DNA of 64,000 bases. Source: CATOSP01 sp034422355. GTDB taxonomy: Bacteria > Chloroflexota > Dehalococcoidia > Lucifugimonadales > UBA3495. The stretch covers positions 68,015-132,014 of the forward strand of contig DAOUJS010000171.1 in the NCBI GenBank assembly GCA_034422355.1, written 5' to 3'. Position 1 is the stretch's first letter, and the number at the start of each line of letters is the position of its first letter. Under the pieces are notes generated by a model that had not been told where the DNA came from, made no database searches, and saw only the letters and a list, made by a program, of their open reading frames with translations. Shown piece by piece: positions 35,973 to 44,818 of the stretch. A program made the translations under genes and the position numbers.

Positions 35973-37261
35973 GCGGACTGCCGGGCGAGTTCGTAGTCAA
36001 GGCTGACGGTTTCTCCGGTCTCGGTGATCAATCTTGGGCTGGCGTTTCCCTCGATGGCGTTGCGGTCAACTATGCAGCGCACCACGGTTCCAAGAGACGG
36101 AAGATCATACATGGTATCCATTAGCGCATCCTCAATAACGAACCGCAAGCTCCGCGCCCCTGTCTGCTGCTCCAGAGAACGCTCGGCGGCGGCGTAAAGC
36201 CCATCCTCCGTGAACTCCAGGTCCACGCCGTCCATGCTGAAGAGATGCTGATATTGCTTGACCAGCGCGTTCTTGGGTTCGGTCAGTACCTTCACCAGGG
36301 CATCACGGTCCAGGGAGTTTAATGCAACTGTCACTGGCAGGCGGCCCACTAACTCCGGGATGAATCCGAAATGGAGCAGGTCTTCCGGGGTGACATGGTG
36401 TAATGGATTTGTCTCGTCTCCGCCGCGGCCCCGTGACGAGGCCAGGAATCCCAGCCGCGGGGAAGCCGAACCGAGGCGGTTGGACACGATTTCGTCAAGG
36501 CCGTCAAATGCCCCTCCGCAGATGAACAGGATGTTTCGCGTGTCGATCTGAATCGACTCCTGATGGGGGTGCTTGCGGCCTCCCTGGGGAGGCACGTTAG
36601 CCACGCAACCCTCTATTATTTTCAACAACTCCTGCTGGACACCCTCGCCGGACACATCCCGGGTAATGGAGCGGTTAACCCCCTCCTTGCGGGCGATCTT
36701 GTCCAACTCGTCGATATATACGATGCCGTGCTGCGCCCGGCGCACGTCTCCGTCGGCCGTCTGGATAAGTCGAAGGAGGATGTTTTCGACGTCTTCCCCA
36801 ACGTAACCGGACTCGGTGAGGGAAGTTGCATCGCAGACCGCGAAGGGAACATCGAGAGTACGGGCCAGTGTTTCCGCCAACAGGGTCTTACCGCATCCGG
36901 TGGGACCCAGGAGCAGGATATTGGACTTCTGGAGTTCAACTTCGGACTTGCGGTGGCCGTTCCAGATGCGCTTGAAGTGATTGTAGACCGCGACGCTGAG
37001 GATTTTCTTCGCCTGGTTCTGTCCCACGACATGGGTGTCGAGGTTAGCATAAATTTCACGGGGAATCATGAGGGTCTTGGGATCAGGCGTGACCGGGGGA
37101 GGTTTGGGGGTCTCCTGTTCGGCCAACTGGCCCAGGACATGGATGCAATCGTAGCAGACTGCCGCCCGTCCCCTTCCGGCCTGTACAAGGTTCGATCTGG
37201 GCTGGGATTTTCCGCAGAATGAGCACTGCATAGCTCTCGCCCCGTTCCTGTAGCCCGCCAC
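35969..37261 (-). CDS. clpX: ATP-dependent Clp protease ATPase subunit ClpX
   Basis: ClpX unfolds tagged proteins and feeds ClpP. The 430-residue protein has the C4 zinc domain (Cys13, 16, 36, 39), Walker A GPTGCGKT (119-126), pore loop GYVGED, Walker B IVYIDELDKI, the RKH loop in GGRKHPHQ, and sensor motifs. The ClpP-contacting loop reads RLGFLAS rather than IGF, keeping the Gly-Phe. The GTG start is set by GGGGAGG six bases upstream; an ATG ten codons on is less well placed. It follows clpP, separated by a strong hairpin. Confidence 0.95.
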   Translation of the reverse strand: MAGYRNGARAMQCSFCGKSQPRSNLVQAGRGRAAVCYDCIHVLGQLAEQETPKPPPVTPDPKTLMIPREIYANLDTHVVGQNQAKKILSVAVYNHFKRIWNGHRKSEVELQKSNILLLGPTGCGKTLLAETLARTLDVPFAVCDATSLTESGYVGEDVENILLRLIQTADGDVRRAQHGIVYIDELDKIARKEGVNRSITRDVSGEGVQQELLKIIEGCVANVPPQGGRKHPHQESIQIDTRNILFICGGAFDGLDEIVSNRLGSASPRLGFLASSRGRGGDETNPLHHVTPEDLLHFGFIPELVGRLPVTVALNSLDRDALVKVLTEPKNALVKQYQHLFSMDGVDLEFTEDGLYAAAERSLEQQTGARSLRFVIEDALMDTMYDLPSLGTVVRCIVDRNAIEGNASPRLITETGETVSLDYELARQSA

Positions 37262-37367
37262 CGTTCACCTCCCCGCCGGTTGGGTTTGCGTTTGGGACAC
37301 CGGGCGGCCCGCCTTGGCCGAAAAGACTCTGTGGGTCCGGATTCAGCAGGCCCTGTCAGACGGCAGA

Positions 37368-37400
37368 AAGTCAGCGCCGGGTTTCCCCCGGCGCTGACTT
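37368..37400 (-). terminator. Perfect 14-bp hairpin between clpP and clpX
   Basis: AAGTCAGCGCCGGG and CCCGGCGCTGACTT are exact complements with a 5-base loop. On the minus strand it lies 20 bases after the clpP stop, with only a short TTT behind, so it may be a partial terminator or mRNA 3'-end stabiliser separating clpP and clpX levels. Confidence 0.75.
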
Positions 37401-37419
37401 CAAGGTTGCCTGGATGCCG

Positions 37420-38154
37420 TTAAGAGCTGGAGGACTCGTCCTCTGGACCAGACCCGTTGGCAGAAGCCTCACTAACCCCGCCGATGATTTCATCCACCAG
37501 ACCGTATTCCACCGCCTGGTCAGCACTCATGTAGAAGTCCCGGTCTGCGTCCAGTTCTACCTTGTCGCGTTCCTGCCCCGTGTTGGCGGAGAGGATGTCG
37601 AGGATCCTGTTCTGAAGCCGCGTTATCTCGTTGGCCGTGATCCTGATGTCGCTGGCCTGTCCCTGTGCGCCGCCCATGGCTTGGTGCATGTGGATGGTCG
37701 AGTTGGGGAGGACATAACGTTTACCCTTCTCCCCGCCGGACAGCAGGACGGTGGCCATGCTGGCCGCCAGGCCCATGCAGACGGTGGACACCTCCGAGTT
37801 GATCAACTGCATTGTGTCGTAGATGGCAAACCCGGCGTTTATCTCTCCACCCGGGCTGTTGATGTACATGCTGATTCCCCTGTCCGGGTCTTCCCGCTCC
37901 AGGTAGAGCAATTGGGCAGTGATCGTGTTGGCCACATGGGCGTTGATGGGTGTGCCGAGGAAGACGATCCGCTCTTTGAGCAGCAGGGAATAGATGTCGA
38001 AGGCCCGCTCACCGCGGGGGCTGGTCTCGATTACCATGGGGATAATGCTCTGCGGTATGAGCGGAGATGAGTGCTCAGGCGTGATTAGTCCCAGATTGCC
38101 CCGAAACCAAGCAGGCATCGAAGGCAAATGTGAGCCATCAGAGTTGCTCAACAT
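37420..38154 (-). CDS. clpP: ATP-dependent Clp protease proteolytic subunit
   Basis: The 244-residue serine protease has catalytic Ser132 (GLAASMATVLL), His157 (IHMHQAMGG) and Asp206 (DRDFYMS), plus MYINSPGGEINAG. The N-terminus is about 30 residues longer than typical mature ClpP and may be trimmed. The ATG at 38154 has AAGGAG upstream in the 13-base gap after tig. A longer open frame overlaps tig and is not real. It works with ClpX encoded downstream. Confidence 0.95.
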   Translation of the reverse strand: MLSNSDGSHLPSMPAWFRGNLGLITPEHSSPLIPQSIIPMVIETSPRGERAFDIYSLLLKERIVFLGTPINAHVANTITAQLLYLEREDPDRGISMYINSPGGEINAGFAIYDTMQLINSEVSTVCMGLAASMATVLLSGGEKGKRYVLPNSTIHMHQAMGGAQGQASDIRITANEITRLQNRILDILSANTGQERDKVELDADRDFYMSADQAVEYGLVDEIIGGVSEASANGSGPEDESSSS

Positions 38155-38167
38155 CGGTATCAGCTCC

Positions 38168-39559
38168 TTATTGGGTTCCTTCGGATTCTTCATCTTCAGT
38201 CGGCGCTGGACTCTCACCGGCGGCCTCGGTCTGCTCCTCGACTGTACCTTCGGTATTGGGCGCTTCTTCGTCTGAGATAGCGCCCACCATGATTTCCGCC
38301 AGTCGGCGCATGACTTCCCGGTTGCGTATGGACGCCTGAATGTTGTTGCGCATGGCATCGCTTGAGAGGCTTTGCCGCATCATCTCCGCGGACTCTCCTG
38401 CCGAGGACACCATATCGTCGATTTCCGACTGGACAGCTTCAGGTGAGATTTCGATCTCCTCTAACTCAGCCACCTTTGTCAGTACCAAGTGACTCTTCAA
38501 GCGGTCTTCGGCCCGGGAACGTAACTGGTCTCGCCATTCCTCGTTGGTCAGGCCGATGTAGCCCAAATAGGTGTCCATGTCGAGGCGCTGGTTGCGCAGT
38601 GTCCGCTCCCGTTCCTCTTGCAACCCTTCTATTTCGCGCTGGTAAATGAGGTCGGAAGCCTGGATGCTGGCGATGCTCAGGAGTTCTTGAAGTATCTGGT
38701 CGTGGTGCGTTCGCTCGGCGTTTGCCTCGGCGTCTGAGGCGATGCGCCCGCGCAACTCGTCCCGCAGTGTTTGCAGACTTTCGTATCCTTCGCCTACGCC
38801 TTTGGCGAATTCATCGTCCAACTCGGCCAGGTTTTTTGCCTTGACTGAGAGTACTTTGACGTGATAGGCACATTCCTTGCCCGCGAACTCTTCCTGGTAT
38901 TGCTCCTCGGGGATCGTGAGGGTGAAGTCCTTCTCCTGGCCCTCGGTCATCCCTTCCAGGTAGCCGGAGAACCCCGGAACAGGGAGAGAGTTGTCCTCCT
39001 GCGGGATATAGTCTACGCCCTCGTCGTTGGTTATTTGCTCACCGTCGATGAAGCCGGTGACGTCCAGGGTCAATAGATCGCCGAACTGGACTGGACGCCC
39101 GGCAGGCTCCCACGGGGCCGATTGGTAGCGGATCTGCTCCACTACCTCGTCCACTTCTTCATCCGTTACCTCGACTGGTGGCCGCTCCACGCGGATGGCC
39201 CGGAAGTCTCCCAAGTCTACAAGGGGTTCCAGGGGAACTATGGCCTTGAAGCTGACCGCCGGCTCCATTTCCAGGAGCTCCAGGTCGGGCTCGGCGTAGG
39301 CCTGGAGATCCTGTTCCCGGAGCACGTTGTCCAAGGTTTCCGGAATCATGAACTCCAGTGCTTCTTGGAGCAGGCCAAGGCGCCCAACATGACTCTCCAC
39401 GATAGAACGGGGCGCCTTGCCGCGGCGAAATCCTGGAATTTGCAGTCTCCCTACAACGCGGCGGTAGGACCGGCTGATGAAAGGCTCCTCGTCGTCAGGG
39501 TCCAACGCGATGTTTAGCGTTACTTCAGTAGGGCTTTCAGAAACCCGTGTGACGATCAC
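38168..39559 (-). CDS. tig: Trigger factor
   Basis: Trigger factor is the ribosome-bound chaperone with peptidyl-prolyl isomerase activity. The 463-residue protein has the ribosome-docking loop GFRRGKAP, the PPIase-like domain (GDLLTLDVTGFIDGEQI to FTLTIPEEQYQEEFAGKE) and a long helical C-domain ending in an acidic Glu/Thr tail. GTG is the start, with GGAG ten bases upstream. It heads the tig-clpP-clpX operon, a conserved order. Confidence 0.95.
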   Translation of the reverse strand: MIVTRVSESPTEVTLNIALDPDDEEPFISRSYRRVVGRLQIPGFRRGKAPRSIVESHVGRLGLLQEALEFMIPETLDNVLREQDLQAYAEPDLELLEMEPAVSFKAIVPLEPLVDLGDFRAIRVERPPVEVTDEEVDEVVEQIRYQSAPWEPAGRPVQFGDLLTLDVTGFIDGEQITNDEGVDYIPQEDNSLPVPGFSGYLEGMTEGQEKDFTLTIPEEQYQEEFAGKECAYHVKVLSVKAKNLAELDDEFAKGVGEGYESLQTLRDELRGRIASDAEANAERTHHDQILQELLSIASIQASDLIYQREIEGLQEERERTLRNQRLDMDTYLGYIGLTNEEWRDQLRSRAEDRLKSHLVLTKVAELEEIEISPEAVQSEIDDMVSSAGESAEMMRQSLSSDAMRNNIQASIRNREVMRRLAEIMVGAISDEEAPNTEGTVEEQTEAAGESPAPTEDEESEGTQ

Positions 39560-39637
39560 CGCAGAACATCTCCGTTCAATAAACGCGCCAGTATATGGCT
39601 GCCAACACCGGCAACAGGCTTCAATAGGACAACAGGG

Positions 39638-39666
39638 AGTATAGCATAACCCCCTTTACGTTGGAA
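39638..39666 (-). promoter_or_regulatory. Probable tig-clpPX promoter
   Basis: On the minus strand TTCCAA, 17 bases, then TATACT within the extended -10 TGCTATACT (39646-39638). The start would be about 70 bases before the tig GTG. A second TATACT nearer the gene (39595-39590) is a weaker alternative. Confidence 0.5.
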
Positions 39667-39791
39667 CCTTTCGGCGACCGCATGAACATATCCCCGTAGA
39701 GATGGCAGCTCGCAGGGTTAACCTGGTTTCGCGCCAAAACCAGTATCTTGTTCATATTACAAAATATTACTGAAAATTGTTTTGAAATTCG

Positions 39792-39821
39792 TTGACATAA
39801 GCCTCCGTGACTTGATAAGTT
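39792..39821 (+). promoter_or_regulatory. rsmH-ftsAZ promoter
   Basis: TTGACA (39792-39797), 18-base spacer, TAAGTT (39816-39821), preceded by an A/T-rich tract (39750-39790) like an UP element. Transcription from about 39828 excludes the TTG at 39782 as the rsmH start. Confidence 0.6.
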
Positions 39822-39919
39822 GCCAGCATCGAGTTTGGCTCCTGGGGGGTACAGGCCCAAACTACGAGACCTTCCAGGACTCAGCGGCCAAACAATGGGG
39901 ACATGCGTTGGTTCTTGCA

Positions 39920-41002
39920 GTGTCGAACATTCGAGATGGAGCCGGAGACGGCGGCAATGGCAGTCCTGAACAGGAGAACCTGGACCACCAGGACGCCGGC
40001 AGCCGCGACGCCGGTTCCTACATCTATCACCGGCCTGTCCTGCTCTCCGAGGTAGTTGAGCATCTGGTGGTGCGGCGAGATGGAGTGTATGTGGATGCCA
40101 CCCTCGGAGAAGGAGGACATAGTGCGGCAATTCTAAGCGCCACCGTACCGGACGGCCGGGTGCTTGGTATCGACCGGGACCCGAGGATGTTGACTGTCGC
40201 GGACCGGCGGCTGGCAGACTTCTCACCGGCTGGAGACGGGTCCCGTCCGTCGCTCCCTGGCCAACACGCGGCTATGGGGCCGGGTTTTCAGCGGTTCACA
40301 TCGGTACACGCCGGCTATGATGGCCTGATCGACGCAGCGGCAAGCCGTGGCATACATGCTGCCGACGGTGTGTTAATGGACCTGGGCATATCGTCCCGCC
40401 AGTTGGAAGCGCCCGGATATGGTTTCAGCTTCTATTCAGATGCGCCGTTGGACATGCGGTTTGACCCGTCGTCTCCACTGACGGCCCACCGGGTGGTCAA
40501 CACATACACCGAAGAAGAGCTGACTTCTCTGTTGCGGGAGAATGGGGAGGAGCCGAGGGCCAGGCAGATAGCACGGGCCATTGTGCGGTGCAGGCCCATT
40601 GGCGACGCCGTTACTCTGGCTGAAGTGGTAACGGCCGCGGTCGGGGGAAGAGGGCGGCGCAGGCTCCATCCGTCCACACGAACCTTCCAGGCTCTTCGGA
40701 TTACCGTGAACAATGAGCTGGATGTCCTCCGGGAAGGTCTCCGGTCAGCCGTGCGGCTGCTGGCGACCGGAGGGAGGCTGGTGGTCATCAGCTATCACAG
40801 CCTGGAAGACCGCATCGTAAAGCAATTCCTGGCCCGGGAGGCTGCAAGCTGTGTCTGCCCTCCGGAGATTCCAGTCTGTGTATGCGGACATCAGCCGACG
40901 GTGCGGATTCTCAATCGAAGGGTGATCAGACCGTCGCTCAGGGAGGTCAATGCCAACTCCAGGAGCCGCAGCGCCAGGATGCGGGTAGCCGAGCGGCTAT
41001 GA
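39920..41002 (+). CDS. rsmH: 16S rRNA (cytosine(1402)-N(4))-methyltransferase
   Basis: RsmH methylates C1402 in the ribosomal P site using SAM. Signature segments are YHRPVLLSEVVEHL, VDATLGEGGHSAAIL (SAM motif I), GIDRDPRML, VLMDLGISSRQLE, PLDMRFDP, and VISYHSLEDRIVKQF near the C-terminus. The N-terminus before YHRPVLL is unusually long and Gly/Asp/Asn-rich. I place the start at GTG 39920 downstream of the predicted promoter, but TTG 39908 is possible and the ribosome site is weak. It leads the minimal cell-division cluster. Confidence 0.88.
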   Translation: MSNIRDGAGDGGNGSPEQENLDHQDAGSRDAGSYIYHRPVLLSEVVEHLVVRRDGVYVDATLGEGGHSAAILSATVPDGRVLGIDRDPRMLTVADRRLADFSPAGDGSRPSLPGQHAAMGPGFQRFTSVHAGYDGLIDAAASRGIHAADGVLMDLGISSRQLEAPGYGFSFYSDAPLDMRFDPSSPLTAHRVVNTYTEEELTSLLRENGEEPRARQIARAIVRCRPIGDAVTLAEVVTAAVGGRGRRRLHPSTRTFQALRITVNNELDVLREGLRSAVRLLATGGRLVVISYHSLEDRIVKQFLAREAASCVCPPEIPVCVCGHQPTVRILNRRVIRPSLREVNANSRSRSARMRVAERL

Positions 41003-41038
41003 CCCGGGCCGCAGCCCCAATCAACAGGAAAGGATGGT

Positions 41039-42346
41039 GTGTGGTTGAGTAAAGATACCTTTTACTCTGCCGTCGACATCGGCAGCAGCAAAATATACTC
41101 CGTCGTCGCCCGCATAGGCACAGAAGGCGAGCTCAAGGTTCTTGGAACGGGACAAGTCCCGTCCCAGGGTGTCCAAAAAGGGCGGATCGAGAACATCGAA
41201 GAAGTGCGGGCGGCGGTAAGCGCCTCTATCGAAGAGGCTCAGCGCTACCTGGGCAAAGGCGTCATTTCAGGGGTTTACGCAAGTGTCAATGGCGCCCACA
41301 TAAGCTGCCTGAATACCAAGAACATGGTAGAGAACCCCAACGACATCGACGATCTGGACCCTACCCTGGTGGACAAGTTGATCGAGTCCGCTACCCCCGA
41401 GGTGGACCCATCCCAGGAGATCATTCATATTATCCCCATGGGATACGTAGTCGACGGACTCGCCCTGGTCCGGAACCCGGCCGGTCTTCATGCCAAGGAG
41501 GTGGAGGTCGAGTCCCATGTTGTTATGGGCGACTCTGCCACACTTAGAAACACCCTCAGAGTATTGGATTCCAACCGAGTGGGGGTGGGCAGTTTGGTCC
41601 AGTCGTCTCTGGCGGCGGCCGAGGCCACTCTTACCGGAGATGAACGGGAGATGGGAGCGGTCCTGGTCGACATCGGCGGTGGCACTACGGACATAATGAT
41701 TTACCGGCAGGGAACACCCTGGTATTCGTCAATGATTCCGGTAGGAGGCAATCAGTTGACGAGGGACCTGGCCGTGGCCATGAGGGTGCCCTTCTACGTT
41801 GCCGAGGAGATCAAGGTCAAGTCTGGCGCCGCAATGCCGGAGTGGGTCCAACTGAGCGAAGAAGTAGTTGTTCCCGGTTTTGAAGGACAGCCTCGCCGGG
41901 TCGTAAAGCGGCGGGACCTAAGTGAGCCACTGCATGACCGGGTGATGGAGATACTCAAGATGGTCCTGCTGCGTGTGCGACAGGCAGGTCTGCGGCACAT
42001 TCCAAGCGGCGGTTTGGTATTTACGGGCGGCGGCGCCCAGTTGGACGGAATATGCCGATTGGCCCAGCAGACCTTTGGAGTTCCCGCCCGCCTGGCTCAT
42101 CCCAGGGGTATTGCGGGATTGCCATCAGAATTGCAGAAGCCCAGCGCATCTGTGGTAGTGGGGTTGCTGCTGTGGGGGATCAAGCATTACGGCCAGAAGC
42201 GGACATACAACAATGTCAGGAACGCGGATAGAACTAGGCATATGGAGAAAAGTGGCAACGGCAAGAAGGGTGGTGGTTTTCGGTCGCTTATAACAGGGCG
42301 GAAGAAGGAAGAGCAGAAGAAACCGGAAGAGGTGACCGTGGAATAG
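41039..42346 (+). CDS. ftsA: Cell division protein FtsA
   Basis: FtsA is the actin-like protein that anchors FtsZ to the membrane. The 435-residue product has AVDIGSSKIYSVVA, the 1C domain (IENIEEVRAAVSASIEEAQ), phosphate-2 motif VLVDIGGGTTDIMIY, and VFTGGGAQLDG. The C-terminus is Lys-rich (KKGGGFRSLITGRKKEEQKK) with an amphipathic FRSLI segment that could be the membrane-targeting helix, though followed by extra charged residues. GTG at 41039 is used, 36 bases after rsmH. Confidence 0.93.
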   Translation: MWLSKDTFYSAVDIGSSKIYSVVARIGTEGELKVLGTGQVPSQGVQKGRIENIEEVRAAVSASIEEAQRYLGKGVISGVYASVNGAHISCLNTKNMVENPNDIDDLDPTLVDKLIESATPEVDPSQEIIHIIPMGYVVDGLALVRNPAGLHAKEVEVESHVVMGDSATLRNTLRVLDSNRVGVGSLVQSSLAAAEATLTGDEREMGAVLVDIGGGTTDIMIYRQGTPWYSSMIPVGGNQLTRDLAVAMRVPFYVAEEIKVKSGAAMPEWVQLSEEVVVPGFEGQPRRVVKRRDLSEPLHDRVMEILKMVLLRVRQAGLRHIPSGGLVFTGGGAQLDGICRLAQQTFGVPARLAHPRGIAGLPSELQKPSASVVVGLLLWGIKHYGQKRTYNNVRNADRTRHMEKSGNGKKGGGFRSLITGRKKEEQKKPEEVTVE

Positions 42347-42438
42347 GTGGCAAGTCCCGGCGTAATTTCCGCTGTCAAGGAAACCAGCCGGCAATAGCGA
42401 AATTTTGGACCAGATTTAACGCTGCGGAGGAGGCAGAC

Positions 42439-43593
42439 ATGGTATCTGAACACTCGGCGTCTTGGGAGCCGCTTGCAGACCCCAATAATCCATTGAACAT
42501 GATCCCGGAGGTGGGGGGTGGGGTGCCCCTGATCAAGGTCTTCGGAATAGGCGGAGGCGGGAGCAACGCCGTCAGCCGGATGTACAAGGAAAAGCTTCCG
42601 GTGGTGGAGTATTACGCAGTTAATACCGACTCCCAGCACCTGTTCCGCTGCGACGTGGCGCACCGGATTTGCATCGGGTCTGATCTGACCCGTGGTCTGG
42701 GCGCGGGTGCTCAGCCTGACCTTGGCCGACAGGCGGCCGAGGAGAGCCGCAAGGACCTGGAAGAGGCCATGAAGGACGCCGACATGATATTCCTGGCCGT
42801 CGGTATGGGCGGCGGCACTGGGACTGGCGCATCTCCGGTGGTGGCCCAGGTCGCCAAGGAGAGTGGAGCGTTGACCGTAGGCGTAGTGAGCCGTCCCTTC
42901 TCCTTTGAGGCCAGCACCCGGCGTAAGAACGCCGATGAGGGTATCAGTCGTCTCAAGGACCACGTGGACACTCTGATAGTGATTCCCAACGACCGGTTGC
43001 TGCACCTGAACAACCAGTCGGAACAGACTTTCACCTGGGAAGACGCGCTGCGGACCGCCGACACCGTGTTGCAGCAAGGCATTCAGGCCATCGCCGAAGT
43101 GGTCACCGTGCCTGGCGAGATCAACGTCGACTTTGCCGATGTCAAGACTATCCTCACCAACGCCGGACCGGCCTGGCTGGCAATTGGCAAAGGAAAGGGA
43201 GACCACCGGGCTATCGACGCCGCCAAGATGGCGACCAAGAGCCCGTTGCTCGACATTGCGATGGACGGGGCCAAGCGCATCCTGTTCGTCGTCAGCGGCG
43301 GCGCCAGCCTGAGCCTTAAGGAGGTCCAGGATGCGGCCGACGTCATCCAGGAGATGTCCGACCCCGACGCCAACATAATCTTCGGGACCTCCCGGGACCC
43401 GAAACTGGACGACGAAGTAAAGATCACCATGGTGGCTGCGGCCTTCCCGGTTGCCCAGGACGCCCAGCTTGCCAGGGAAGCCGAACTGGAGCGTTTGCTA
43501 CAGGACGTGATACCGGAGAGCGAGGAAGAGCTGGACGTTCCCAGCTTCCTGCGCCGGCAGTCTTCCAGCCGAAACCGGGGCTTCTTCCGGTAG
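42439..43593 (+). CDS. ftsZ: Cell division protein FtsZ
   Basis: FtsZ forms the GTP-dependent cytokinetic ring. The 384-residue protein has IKVFGIGGGGSNAV, the tubulin signature GGGTGTGA, the T7 synergy loop with NVDFADVKTIL, and a C-terminal peptide LDVPSFLRRQ that binds FtsA. GAGGAGG lies before the ATG. The linker between core and tail is short. No ftsQ, mur or ftsW genes separate it from rsmH, consistent with a reduced wall-synthesis gene set. Confidence 0.96.
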   Translation: MVSEHSASWEPLADPNNPLNMIPEVGGGVPLIKVFGIGGGGSNAVSRMYKEKLPVVEYYAVNTDSQHLFRCDVAHRICIGSDLTRGLGAGAQPDLGRQAAEESRKDLEEAMKDADMIFLAVGMGGGTGTGASPVVAQVAKESGALTVGVVSRPFSFEASTRRKNADEGISRLKDHVDTLIVIPNDRLLHLNNQSEQTFTWEDALRTADTVLQQGIQAIAEVVTVPGEINVDFADVKTILTNAGPAWLAIGKGKGDHRAIDAAKMATKSPLLDIAMDGAKRILFVVSGGASLSLKEVQDAADVIQEMSDPDANIIFGTSRDPKLDDEVKITMVAAAFPVAQDAQLAREAELERLLQDVIPESEEELDVPSFLRRQSSSRNRGFFR

Positions 43594-43685
43594 CCGTACC
43601 GTAGGGAGTAATATTCTCGGAGGCCCAAAAGCACTAATCACCCTATTTGGCGCAATTCGCAACTCTGGGCGCCGAGAACCCTTCT

Positions 43686-43711
43686 GAGGCCGCTCCGCAC
43701 GGGGCGGCCTC
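43686..43711 (+). terminator. Probable terminator after ftsZ
   Basis: GAGGCCGC with GCGGCCTC forms the base; TCC and GGG extend it to 11 bp (one wobble) with loop GCAC. It is followed by CTATTTCG, a poor T-tract. Located 93 bases after the ftsZ stop. Confidence 0.65.
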
Positions 43712-43785
43712 CTATTTCGTCCCCCTCAAGTCCACAACCAGACACCCGCGAAAACGCCGCTTCTTGAGCAGTCTATCTCGTGATG

Positions 43786-43814
43786 TTGACCGAATGGGCC
43801 GTCATGCATAAAAT
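43786..43814 (+). promoter_or_regulatory. nrdR promoter
   Basis: TTGACC (43786-43791), exactly 17 bases, TAAAAT (43809-43814). The leader to the TTG start at 43907 would be about 85 bases. Confidence 0.7.
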
Positions 43815-43906
43815 AGGCACACTTTGTAGTAGACACTGGCCGGACTGCAACTGCATCTGGTATGTTAGCGTCGAGTTCGGCAATTCACCCCAGGCAAGGG
43901 GGGACG

Positions 43907-44509
43907 TTGCACTGTCCCTATTGCGGCAAAGTGGACTCCAAGGTTACCGACTCCCGCATCGTTGAGAACGGTGTCCGCCGCAGGCGAGAGTGCCAGGCTT
44001 GCGGTGTGCGGTTCACCACCTACGAGCGGGTCCAGTCCAATTCCCTGATGGTCACCAAGCGGGACGGCCGGCGGGAGGAGTTTGACCGAGAGAAGGTCAT
44101 CAGCGGCATTCGTAAAGCCTGCACCAAGCGGCCCGTATCCTCCCGGGCCATTGAGAAAATCGTGGAGGAGATCGAGGCTGAGTTGCCTACCATGGGCCAC
44201 GCCGACGTACCGACCTCAGTGGTCGGCTCGATGGTGATGGACCGTCTCCGGCACCTGGACGAGGTGGCCTACATCCGCTGGGCGAGCGTTTATCGCAACT
44301 TTGAGGAGATCGAGAGTTTCGAGCGGGCGGTGCGGGATCTGCGAGAAGACACGCAACTGCCCCTCCTGGAAGACGCTCCGCCTCCAAAGCGCCGCGCCCG
44401 CCGCCGGGTTCCCGCCGGGGCAACCCAGACCCGGTCGGCCAGGAACGGGGCGAATAGGTCTTCCGATGCCGACCAGGACGAGGAGAGTCCAGCCGCGGCT
44501 GGCGAATAG
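43907..44509 (+). CDS. nrdR: Transcriptional repressor NrdR
   Basis: NrdR senses ATP/dATP and represses ribonucleotide reductase genes. The 200-residue product has the N-terminal zinc ribbon (HCPYC ... CQAC), RRRRECQACGVRFTTYE, and the ATP-cone (VTKRDGRREEFDREKVISGIRKA). The C-terminus has about 45 extra residues rich in Arg/Pro/Ala then acidic, uncommon for NrdR. The TTG at 43907, directly before HCPYC and behind AGGGGGG, is the best start; an ATG at 43862 would add 15 unconserved residues. Its predicted target, nrdJ, is next downstream. Confidence 0.93.
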   Translation: MHCPYCGKVDSKVTDSRIVENGVRRRRECQACGVRFTTYERVQSNSLMVTKRDGRREEFDREKVISGIRKACTKRPVSSRAIEKIVEEIEAELPTMGHADVPTSVVGSMVMDRLRHLDEVAYIRWASVYRNFEEIESFERAVRDLREDTQLPLLEDAPPPKRRARRRVPAGATQTRSARNGANRSSDADQDEESPAAAGE

Positions 44510-44582
44510 GTTTACCTTCTGCGTCCAAGTCCTGTAGCCCGTACCACCTCTCAACATTACGGGAAATTCGTCCCGCTTTCCG

Positions 44583-44662
44583 TTGACAAATGCCCCGCGT
44601 TATTGTAGCGTCCCATACTATATTATGTATCCCACCTTGCCATTATGTACTACAGATTGTAT
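44583..44662 (+). promoter_or_regulatory. nrdJ promoter with two NrdR boxes
   Basis: TTGACA (44583-44588) with a poor -10 near 44606-44611. Two near-palindromes match the NrdR consensus: ATACTATATTATGTAT (44615-44630) and GTACTACAGATTGTAT (44647-44662). They start 32 bases apart, the three-turn spacing known for NrdR pairs. Box 1 would cover the transcription start. Confidence 0.8.
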
Positions 44663-44818
44663 GCATGACATGGCGTGGGATGCATCGGCATCAATCCCGC
44701 CGACTCATGCCAAGAGTCTCAGGCGTGACGTTTGCGGGCGGCGGTGAACCACCAGTGGATGTTGGCATCCTATTTGGACCAAGGAATGTGCCCTGCGGGG
44801 CGTCAGGATGGTGTCAAG

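Noticed and set aside
39782..39919. Longer RsmH start at TTG 39782
   Set aside because: It overlaps a TTGACA/TAAGTT promoter, so the mRNA would start downstream of it.
43815..43862. NrdR box in the nrdR promoter (ACACTTTGTAGTAGAC)
   Set aside because: Only about half of the consensus positions match and no second box is in phase.
44663..44818. Cobalamin riboswitch before the B12-dependent nrdJ
   Set aside because: No B12-box-like GCCACTG element or related core found; NrdR boxes explain the regulation better.
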